Positions 20,966-26,802 of a DNA stretch of 26,802 nucleotides are shown piece after piece (the stretch's first letter is position 1; every line of letters begins with the position of its first letter). Source of the stretch: a virus; IMG/VR virus record IMGVR_UViG_3300020185_001490, positions 1 through 26,802 of that record. The stretch is one strand, 5' to 3'. The translations under genes and the position numbers were made by a program. The notes under the pieces are model-generated. The model was given only the letters and a program-made list of their open reading frames with translations, did not search any database and was not told the origin of the DNA.

Positions 20966-21631
20966 CTATTGGTTATATAATTTAATATCTTCGGCATAAT
21001 ATGCCTTAATTTGTTCCATGTATCTTGGATTCGTTTGTATCTCAAAATGTATTCTGTGTTTAGTAAAATACTGAGCATTTTGTCCTGCGTCATTCTCCAT
21101 TAATTTAAAAGGGATTATATTACTTTTACTTAAATCTAATTCTAACTCAGTCTCTAAAAAGTCTATGACTTTATTTTGAAAATTTGAGAGTCTATTTGTA
21201 TTGGTAAGGTAACTATCCATTTTAAAAAATACACAATCATCAGTATTTATTCCCTCTAAGAATTTAACCTGAGGAACTGTGTGCCAATCAAAATGTACTT
21301 GACTGAACAATAAATCTAATACGTTTCTATCTTTTAAGTCCCTGAGTACTTCTTCGCCATGTAGATATTGAGTAATCCCTGAACACCAACGATCAATTGG
21401 ATCTCGTAATATAACTATATACTTTTTTGAATTCAGGGAAGAAACATTTGTAAAGTTTATTTGACTTGAAGATGATTCTAACACATCTTCCATCCATTTA
21501 GATGCGTTTTTTGCAATCATAATATATGCATAGTCTGTGCCAACAATATTTAACACAAGGCCTGGCTGACGTTGGATTCTATTTTTCAACTGATTAATTG
21601 CTAACTTTGAACCACTGTCCAGGATCGTCAA
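20966..21631 (-). CDS. Sulfotransferase-like protein
   Basis: Predicted to transfer sulfate from PAPS. A 5'-phosphate-loop-like IAKNASKWM (39-47), in the place of the PKxGxT/S loop, is followed by a strand-helix and the 3'-phosphate motif VILRDPIDRWCSGITQYL (73-90), with Arg76 and Ser84. The remaining 130 residues form alternating helices with WHTVPQVKFLEG (116-127), typical of the family. Start: the track's TTG at 21631 overlaps the protease gene by 38 bp; other in-frame candidates are not clearly better, so the first 10-20 residues are uncertain. The substrate could be a surface sugar or lipid. A related kinase fold is less likely given the RDPxxRxxS motif. Confidence 0.65.
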   Translation of the reverse strand: MTILDSGSKLAINQLKNRIQRQPGLVLNIVGTDYAYIMIAKNASKWMEDVLESSSSQINFTNVSSLNSKKYIVILRDPIDRWCSGITQYLHGEEVLRDLKDRNVLDLLFSQVHFDWHTVPQVKFLEGINTDDCVFFKMDSYLTNTNRLSNFQNKVIDFLETELELDLSKSNIIPFKLMENDAGQNAQYFTKHRIHFEIQTNPRYMEQIKAYYAEDIKLYNQ

Positions 21632-21992
21632 ACTTCATAAAGTATTTGAAATCGTACTTTGGTTTGTCTTTCCAATCATAAGGATTGCTATATCTGTTTT
21701 CTAATATGTACGTTTTGCCGTCTACAGCAACACCGCATACTAAATGATCTTCGCCTTCTTCTGTGACACAGTATATCACAGATACATCTTTCTTGTCAAT
21801 GCCTTCTTTGATTAATAACTCTGCACATGTATTAGCAAAGCCATCACAATCATCTTTGAATTGTTCACCTGCTAAAACTGCGTCTGCATGACTAGTCCAG
21901 TGTTCGGCTTGCATGTATTGTTTGTCATCATGTAGGTATGTGAATTTACTTTCGACTAATGCATGAACTTTCTTTGCGATATCCTTACTCAT
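21594..21992 (-). CDS. Transglutaminase-like cysteine protease (BTLCP-like)
   Basis: A 132-residue single-domain protein. The pattern EHWTSHADAVLAGE, then KDDCDGFANTCAELL (Cys49), then EDHLVCGVAVDGKTYILENR (His83 and Asn99 or nearby), matches the bacterial transglutaminase-like cysteine proteinase family (W-T-x-x-E, D-C-x-D-[FY]-A, H-[AL]-V, L-[ED]-N). The full Cys/His/Asn set is present. No signal peptide is seen, so it may act in the cytoplasm or ride on the virion. It overlaps the lipoprotein gene by 8 bp and the sulfotransferase gene by 38 bp. A possible role is cutting a host envelope or phage structural protein. Confidence 0.72.
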   Translation of the reverse strand: MSKDIAKKVHALVESKFTYLHDDKQYMQAEHWTSHADAVLAGEQFKDDCDGFANTCAELLIKEGIDKKDVSVIYCVTEEGEDHLVCGVAVDGKTYILENRYSNPYDWKDKPKYDFKYFMKFDDPGQWFKVSN

Positions 21993-22176
21993 CTACTTCT
22001 TCCTCTTTGCAAAGAATAGATTCAGGTTCTCTTTCACACATTTCTTTTTGTCCCTTAAGGACGATGTTGACTGGTTCGCCCTGCATTTCTGTAGGACCTG
22101 TGTCTTCGACTGTAGCACAACTTACTAAAAAGCAAATTGCAAATAGACTGATTAGCCTTTGTATTCTTCTTTCCAT
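21985..22176 (-). CDS. Small outer-membrane lipoprotein, 63 aa
   Basis: I use the ATG at 22174-22176; a GTG at 22185 is 3 codons earlier. The basic N-terminus MERRIQR is followed by the hydrophobic LISLFAICFLVSC, giving a lipobox LVSC with the lipidated Cys at residue 20. The mature part is 44 residues, acidic, ending EPESILCKEEEVDE. Small phage lipoproteins of this kind are often outer-membrane spanins (Rz1-like) or superinfection-exclusion proteins. The gene overlaps the small membrane gene 22152-22352, so the pair could be a spanin module, though that neighbour lacks the usual long periplasmic coiled coil. Confidence 0.7.
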   Translation of the reverse strand: MERRIQRLISLFAICFLVSCATVEDTGPTEMQGEPVNIVLKGQKEMCEREPESILCKEEEVDE

Positions 22177-22352
22177 AATGTCCACGCACCGTATGCTATA
22201 GCGGCATAAGCAACTAGTGTTGCAATACCCTTAAACATTAAGAAACATACGCCTGCTGTAATTAAAGCGGCTCCGTCCCAAGATGTTCTTTCTTTTAATC
22301 TTGCACTTACCCAACCTTTAATGAAACTGAAAATTCCTAAAATCTTATCCAT
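22152..22352 (-). CDS. Small membrane protein, 66 aa
   Basis: A basic N-terminus with an amphipathic start (MDKILGIFSFIKGWVSARLK), then TSWDGAALITAG and a hydrophobic stretch to residue 60 (TLVAYAAIAYGAWTLW). This is enough for one long or two short membrane helices, and the charged KEEYKG ends the protein. The GSTSWDG-like turn and the A-Y-A-x-I-A-Y-G-A-W-T-L pattern recall short conserved membrane proteins of marine phages; I know no function. The ATG (22350-22352) has only a weak ribosome binding site. It overlaps the lipoprotein gene by 25 bp. Holin or envelope-associated roles are possible. Confidence 0.65.
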   Translation of the reverse strand: MDKILGIFSFIKGWVSARLKERTSWDGAALITAGVCFLMFKGIATLVAYAAIAYGAWTLWKEEYKG

Positions 22353-22362
22353 AATATTATTC

Positions 22363-23247
22363 TCAATTAATAGTGTCTTCTGCGTCTACTTCAACATCGT
22401 ATACTTTGAAGTAATCTGCTTCTGTTGCTTTACAAACGTTACCCCATGGACAACTCCAATCATATAAGTTTTGCTTTGAACCAGGAGACCAAGGATCGTT
22501 CGCATCTTGCCAACGACTTAAGTTTAACCAATAGCCTTGGGCTCTACCTTCTGCCCAACGTTTGATTTGATCATCTGTGAAGATATCTGTTCCTGGAAAG
22601 CCTTGACCCATCGTGTATACAACAGTTGATATTGATCCTTGCTTAACAGTTATAGTCATGCCTGAATCATCTAAGTCAACTACAAAGTCTACAGGTTGTT
22701 TAATGTCAATGCCGTTCCATGATACTAGACCTTCAGAAGGAGTCAAGTTTTGAAAACATTGATTGTCTGTTGTTGAATAACTTAACTGAAAGTTTTGTGG
22801 GGCAGATGAACTACCGTCACCAATATGCATTGTGTGTTGAAAGACTACGTTGTTGTTTACTTCAAAGAAGTCAACTTCTTGGCAGTTCCAAGTTGGATTG
22901 TTTCCGCCAGCATCACAATAGTTGTCATGGAGAGGCTTTAATCCGGGATTGTTTGGATTGTTTACCATATAAAAAGTACTAGTAACAAAGTTACCAGATA
23001 CATTGCTCAAGTCTGCTGTAAAACGAATCTGTGAAATGTTAATGTAGCCTTCATTAGAGACAACTCTGCCACCACATGATTCATCTGACTTACCAAATTG
23101 TACTGACCCTTCTGAGGATGGAAAACTTATTTCTCCGCAATCTGTGTAATCAATAGCAAACGTAGGTTTGAATGTTTGTGATTCAGAGGCTGTGTAAGTT
23201 AGATAAATCGCAAAAGATGCGACAAATAATAATATATATCTTTTCAT
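22363..23247 (-). CDS. Secreted GH16/concanavalin-type glucanase-like protein
   Basis: A signal peptide (1-20 or so, MKRYILLFVASFAIYLTYTA) leads a 294-residue protein with 7 Cys, suggesting an oxidised, exported domain. EVDFFE (124-129) is an exact match to the GH16 active-site pattern E-[ILV]-D-[IVAF]-[VILMF]-E, in which the first Glu is the nucleophile and the last is the acid/base. Residues His138 and His141 follow on the next strand. Upstream ISQIRFTADLSNVSG resembles a beta-sandwich strand, and C-terminal DYFKVYDVEV (about 278-287) resembles the last strand of such enzymes. The ATG has AGAGGA about 10 nt upstream. It could cleave beta-glucans or other surface glycans at lysis, or bind them without cutting. 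Confidence 0.6.
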   Translation of the reverse strand: MKRYILLFVASFAIYLTYTASESQTFKPTFAIDYTDCGEISFPSSEGSVQFGKSDESCGGRVVSNEGYINISQIRFTADLSNVSGNFVTSTFYMVNNPNNPGLKPLHDNYCDAGGNNPTWNCQEVDFFEVNNNVVFQHTMHIGDGSSSAPQNFQLSYSTTDNQCFQNLTPSEGLVSWNGIDIKQPVDFVVDLDDSGMTITVKQGSISTVVYTMGQGFPGTDIFTDDQIKRWAEGRAQGYWLNLSRWQDANDPWSPGSKQNLYDWSCPWGNVCKATEADYFKVYDVEVDAEDTIN

Positions 23248-23257
23248 TTATTTTCCT

Positions 23258-25987
23258 CTAAAGTTTAATACTTCTAATAATGTCAAGTAAATCTTCATCT
23301 TCTTGTATGCTTTTACGATCAGCAACTGTCTCTGCATCTTGGTTGTATTTGTCGTTGGCTCCGTCGTCATCTGCACCAACGTTACCATCTGGTGAGTTTT
23401 CTGCTTCATCGACTTTAGGGTCTTTGCGTTTAGGAGTAATGATTTCTCCTGTACCTTGACATTTTGCACAATCTGTGCTTGGACCAGATGAAGTTATACA
23501 ACTACATACTTGAGGATTGCCCCCTTCTGGTTTAGTGTGACCGTGTGCTGGATCGTATTGCTTTAAGTCTCTTTCACTACTGTGTTTACTATTAGTAGTT
23601 GGCTTGCCTGCTTCTTCAAGTCCAGACAGTCTACGCATCTCTGACATTTGATCTGCATCTGCATTGTCAATCATCTGCTCAACCATACCGTGAATGATAG
23701 TATCTCTGTCATCGTCAGGATGTAATCCATGCTCCATTCCATATTCGTTAAGTTCTTGGTCAAACTCTTCAAGGCTCATACCTAATGCGTTTGCTAAACC
23801 TTCTTCGCCATGGGAATCATATGCCGCCATAGCCGCTTCAAATTGTTCTTCAGAGTCTGTTGGTTCGCTCATAGGATCAAAACTTTCTGATGCGCCAACT
23901 AAGTCGCCTACTTTAGCAGGTCTTCCTTTAGTCTTGCCTGTGTTCTTCCATTGTCCTGCTGAACCTGTTTTATAATTTCCAGCAAACTCCATTCCGCCTG
24001 ACTTTGTTTCGTCTAGTGGATAATCTTTTTTAATTTCATTGTAGTCGTAATCATCTCCGTACTTTTCTTCGAACTCTTCTTTGTCCATTTCTTGTGCATC
24101 ATGTACGATTTCTTTCATTCTGCCTTCATTGAGATTGTCATCAAACTCGTGTCCAACAATTTTTAGTCCTACTACTGAAGGGAAATAACTAAAGCCATCA
24201 TCTGTGTGAATTCTTCCAGTTGATGCTTGATGTTTTGGAGCATTAAAGCCTACGACAATGACCTCATCACCTCTGAAGTCTTTTGTTGTAAATGGTAATT
24301 TAACTTCTTGTCCAGTTTTTTTATCAACTAGTTTAGGATTAAACTTTTCTGGTTCATCTTCCCAACGTTCATCAGCATAATCTCTTTCTTGGAATTCTGC
24401 TAATCCCATGACTCCAGCAATTGCTCTACCTATTGCACTTTTGTCTCTATCGGAAGTTCTTGAGGACTTGTTTCTTTCTTTTTCAAGTTCCATCTTTGCT
24501 TGTAGGCCTGCCGCACTCAATGCATCTCCTTGAAATTTGGATCCGCTATAATTACCGTTAAACTCATCTTCCAAGTAGTCTTGTAATCTACCAGCCATGC
24601 CTAAGGCATATTGCTTTTCGACACTTTCTATATTTTTAAAGTCTTTAATCTTTTTAATATACTGTGATAACAAAGCCTCAATAGCGGCCTGTAGTGCTTC
24701 ATCTGACTGATGCTTTTGCTTAAGATCACTAATCAATTGGTCAAATTCATCTTGTAAATGATTAAAGTCTGACGCAACTTCATCTAATTTTTCTTTTCCA
24801 CAATCACATTTAGGACAACTAGCATCACATGTACATTTAGATTTTGGTCCACATCCACATGCACAACCAGAATCTTCTTCTAATTCACCTGGTTTGGATC
24901 CAAAGTATGCATCCATTTCGCTATCGATAGTATCTGGCTTATTGTCAGAGATGTTTTCTTCTACCACTTCTTCTGTGATCTCTGTAATGCCTTTAGCCCA
25001 TTGATCTAACTCATTGACTTCTTCAATCTCGTTGATGATGCCACTGTTTAGTCTGTTGAGAATAGGTAAAACACTTTCGATTCTTGGATCGATTGTTTCT
25101 TGTGCAAACATCTCTGCAATGCTTGATGAATCACCATCGTCTTCCATTAAAGGTGGTGTCCAAGATTCAAAGTAAGCATTGTAGCCTCTATGACTTTGCA
25201 TCTTTTGTAGTGATTCTTTTAATTTTTTATGATGATTAACACCTTCTGCAATAAGAAGTGCAACTGATTCGTTAAACTGTCCTTTGCGAGTGGCACGAAC
25301 AAAGCCTGCCATTTGAGTGTATTCTTCTACTAATGAAGTAATATGCTTACCACGATCATCGTAAGGAGTGCCGCCTTCTGCTACGTGTCTACCATAAACT
25401 CGTGCGATGCCTGGCATTCTTGTAGGAACAGCGAATCTTTCGCCTTCTGTGTTCTCTACAAAGATTTTGTGAACGTTTCTCCAACGTTGTTCACCCTCTT
25501 GTACTGCTCTATCATGCTGTATAACAACTTTTACGTTAGGTATATTGTCATTGTATGATGTCTTTTGATTAACTGCGTGATAGCCTTCTGACATCTTTTC
25601 TTTCTTTTTATTGGTTTCACGTTGTCTCATGTCATCTCCTGGTCTATCACCGTCTTGTAGTTCAAACGATAATTGTTTAGATTGAGCCCATTGTTTCAAA
25701 TGCCTTAAGAAACCAGACCATGAATCATCGAATGGTGCTCCTTTTGTCTTGCCTTTTGGACTATTTGATTGCTCATCATTGTAGTATACTTTTAAATTGC
25801 TGGCCTGATCGATAGTTATCCATGCTAATCCGTATGTATCATCGCCTTTTTTAAAGGTGAACTCAAATACTTCTGCATCTTGTGGAGTAGTACGTTCGTT
25901 GTTTACATCTCTAGGTACGGGCTTATAGCCTCGTGTCTTTAAAAGCGAATAAAGTCGTGTATTAAATGTTTCCTGATCGATTGCCAT
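23258..25987 (-). CDS. Large uncharacterised phage protein with Cys clusters, 909 aa
   Basis: A strongly acidic protein with no signal peptide. Residues 1-130 are a compact domain (KRGYKPVPRDVNNE near the start). Residues 150-330 are mixed helix-strand. A run of eight Cys at 375-396 (CACGCGPKSKC, then CTCDASCPKC) could bind metal clusters. Residues 400-600 are helical with coiled-coil character. The C-terminal third is Asp/Glu/Gly-rich with a second Cys pattern near 826-847 (CSC-x9-CAKCQGTG), like half of a DnaJ zinc centre, plus MRRLSGLEE. I do not recognise the family; a virion-internal or maturation role is a guess from size, acidity and the neighbouring terminase gene. The ATG at 25987 lies about 5 nt after a GATAAATA late-type motif. 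The frame is unbroken. Confidence 0.8.
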   Translation of the reverse strand: MAIDQETFNTRLYSLLKTRGYKPVPRDVNNERTTPQDAEVFEFTFKKGDDTYGLAWITIDQASNLKVYYNDEQSNSPKGKTKGAPFDDSWSGFLRHLKQWAQSKQLSFELQDGDRPGDDMRQRETNKKKEKMSEGYHAVNQKTSYNDNIPNVKVVIQHDRAVQEGEQRWRNVHKIFVENTEGERFAVPTRMPGIARVYGRHVAEGGTPYDDRGKHITSLVEEYTQMAGFVRATRKGQFNESVALLIAEGVNHHKKLKESLQKMQSHRGYNAYFESWTPPLMEDDGDSSSIAEMFAQETIDPRIESVLPILNRLNSGIINEIEEVNELDQWAKGITEITEEVVEENISDNKPDTIDSEMDAYFGSKPGELEEDSGCACGCGPKSKCTCDASCPKCDCGKEKLDEVASDFNHLQDEFDQLISDLKQKHQSDEALQAAIEALLSQYIKKIKDFKNIESVEKQYALGMAGRLQDYLEDEFNGNYSGSKFQGDALSAAGLQAKMELEKERNKSSRTSDRDKSAIGRAIAGVMGLAEFQERDYADERWEDEPEKFNPKLVDKKTGQEVKLPFTTKDFRGDEVIVVGFNAPKHQASTGRIHTDDGFSYFPSVVGLKIVGHEFDDNLNEGRMKEIVHDAQEMDKEEFEEKYGDDYDYNEIKKDYPLDETKSGGMEFAGNYKTGSAGQWKNTGKTKGRPAKVGDLVGASESFDPMSEPTDSEEQFEAAMAAYDSHGEEGLANALGMSLEEFDQELNEYGMEHGLHPDDDRDTIIHGMVEQMIDNADADQMSEMRRLSGLEEAGKPTTNSKHSSERDLKQYDPAHGHTKPEGGNPQVCSCITSSGPSTDCAKCQGTGEIITPKRKDPKVDEAENSPDGNVGADDDGANDKYNQDAETVADRKSIQEDEDLLDIIRSIKL

Positions 25988-25992
25988 AGTAT

Positions 25993-26000
25993 TATTTATC
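25993..26000 (-). promoter_or_regulatory. GATAAATA motif just before the 909-aa gene
   Basis: The minus strand reads AGAGATAAATAATAC directly before the ATG. It resembles a late-promoter octamer but lies so close to the ATG that the transcript would be leaderless. AAGAGA is the only candidate ribosome binding site. Chance is a fair explanation. Confidence 0.25.
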
Positions 26001-26004
26001 TCTT

Positions 26005-26802
26005 TTAGTTAATCACTGCAAAGAAGGGTAGCGGTGGCACCTTCTCATCATGGTCTCTCATTTGCTCAGTCAAATCGCCGTGGAAGTCTTTAATGTCTTG
26101 TAAGATTCTAACGACAAGCAATGATGCCATAATTAAATCATCGTTGTCCCCTATCTTGGCGGCATAACTACCACCGGAAGCTACAAATGTCTTTAATTCA
26201 CTGATAAGTCCCCTGCTATGTATTGTCATTTTCTTACTTTCAAGTAATGTTTTAAATTTAGCACATGCTGAAAGTTTAACTTTCTGTGTAGTTGTGTATC
26301 CTCTACGTCTTTTGCCCTTCTCACTTAAGAAGATGCCTTGAATATTTGATTCTCCGAACTCATTCAATGATATGAGTGCGGCTTCTCCAATTGAATTGTT
26401 TTCAACTGAATAATAGATATTATTAGGCTGGCCAGTAATGTCTGTTATATAACTTATAATTTGAGAAAGCGTTTTAATTTGCTTGGGAATGTCAGTCTTA
26501 TTATCTTTCCACTCGCCTATCTGTGTTGTTGTGTTTGCTTCGAAGATTTGTATTGCACAAGGGTCACCACCTGTTCCTAACGATGGATCTAAACCCAAAA
26601 CATAAATCATATCTTTCTTGGGCTTCTGAAACCAGCGTACTTGTCCCATGCGGTCAATAGGCTCAACTCCTTCCATCATAATTAGAGTGTTTGGATTGAT
26701 AAGTGTTTCATCAGCGATTAAGAATTCACAACCAATCTCACGTGCAAATCTGTCATCACCCAATTGGGATTTAATCTCTTCTGCCCACTTTTCATCACGT
26801 CC
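26005..26802 (-). CDS. 17: Terminase large subunit gp17, C-terminal part (5' end outside window)
   Basis: The frame is open to the window edge, so the N-terminal ATPase domain is missing; 265 residues are visible. The internal Met at 26763 is not the start, as GRDEKWAEEIKSQLG precedes it. This is the RNase H-fold nuclease half that cuts concatemeric DNA for packaging. The first catalytic Asp is in VLGLDPSLGTGGDPCAIQ, the Glu is in YSVENNSIGEAAL, and the last Asp is in DNDDLIMASLLV. GRDEKW, at the domain junction, is also seen in T4 gp17. It is followed by the 909-residue gene 17 bp further on. Confidence 0.9.
   Translation of the reverse strand, partial: GRDEKWAEEIKSQLGDDRFAREIGCEFLIADETLINPNTLIMMEGVEPIDRMGQVRWFQKPKKDMIYVLGLDPSLGTGGDPCAIQIFEANTTTQIGEWKDNKTDIPKQIKTLSQIISYITDITGQPNNIYYSVENNSIGEAALISLNEFGESNIQGIFLSEKGKRRRGYTTTQKVKLSACAKFKTLLESKKMTIHSRGLISELKTFVASGGSYAAKIGDNDDLIMASLLVVRILQDIKDFHGDLTEQMRDHDEKVPPLPFFAVIN

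Noticed and set aside
21985-22352. Classic Rz/Rz1 spanin pair
   Set aside because: The lipoprotein fits, but the partner has no long periplasmic coiled coil and is mostly membrane-embedded, so the assignment was not made.
23248-23469. 73-codon minus-strand ORF
   Set aside because: Lies in another frame inside the end of the 909-residue gene; Thr/Met/Lys-rich shadow.

Overview
This window is a piece of a strictly lytic, T4-like (Tevenvirinae-related) marine myovirus genome. Three things point there: low GC (about one third GC by eye), tightly packed genes almost all on the minus strand with ATGA/TAATG junctions, and a set of T4 core genes: primase gp61, helicase gp41, UvsW, UvsX, UvsY, ssDNA-binding gp32, a probable clamp-loader gp62, a DexA-type exonuclease and terminase large subunit gp17. 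No integrase, rRNA, tRNA, CRISPR or insertion sequence was seen. The accessory genes (peptide deformylase, radical SAM protein, ribosomal protein L33, sulfotransferase) suggest a marine Gram-negative host. A lipoprotein and a TonB-dependent receptor are encoded, so the host has an outer membrane. The host species cannot be read from the sequence.

Layout, left to right. 1-1405: a truncated Ala/Gln/Pro-rich protein and a small partner. 1429-3817: helicase gp41 and primase gp61, with a promoter at 3825-3853. 3868-4587: a putative virion protein behind a late-type promoter. 4741-5145: a lone plus-strand gene that converges on, and overlaps, peptide deformylase. 5105-7041: deformylase, a small protein, a miniature DnaE-like protein and a DnaQ/DexA exonuclease. 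7031-8944: a radical SAM enzyme fused to a 2-oxoglutarate/Fe(II) dioxygenase-like domain. 8941-11222: small unknown proteins, a zinc-finger protein and gp62. 11272-15414: UvsW, a TonB-dependent receptor and a protein of unknown function. 15507-16541: an AAA+ ATPase behind two near-consensus sigma-70 promoters. 16745-20020: uvsY, two small genes, uvsX, a BPSL0761-like gene and gp32. 20021-20350: a divergent control region. 20351-20755: a plus-strand membrane protein, possibly a holin. 20757-23247: L33, sulfotransferase-like, transglutaminase-like protease, lipoprotein, small membrane protein and a secreted GH16-like protein. 23258-25987: a 909-residue protein of unknown function. 26005-26802: the C-terminal part of terminase gp17.

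How the parts work together. gp41/gp61 unwind and prime, gp62 loads the clamp, gp32 coats ssDNA, and UvsX/UvsY/UvsW run recombination-dependent replication. DNA polymerase gp43, clamp gp45 and clamp-loader ATPase gp44 are not in this window. The remaining genes look aimed at the host: translation (deformylase, L33), the cell envelope (TonB receptor, GH16-like protein, cysteine protease, lipoprotein, possible holin) and small-molecule or peptide modification (radical SAM/dioxygenase, sulfotransferase).

The most unusual items are the phage-encoded TonB-dependent receptor, the radical SAM-dioxygenase fusion, the DnaE-like mini-protein coupled to a DnaQ-like exonuclease, a family of three promoters whose -10 box lies only 6-7 nt before an ATG (predicted leaderless mRNAs), and a repeated CACTA(A/G) motif lying on several promoter elements upstream of gp32. 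Names rest on motif recognition by eye; no database search was run.
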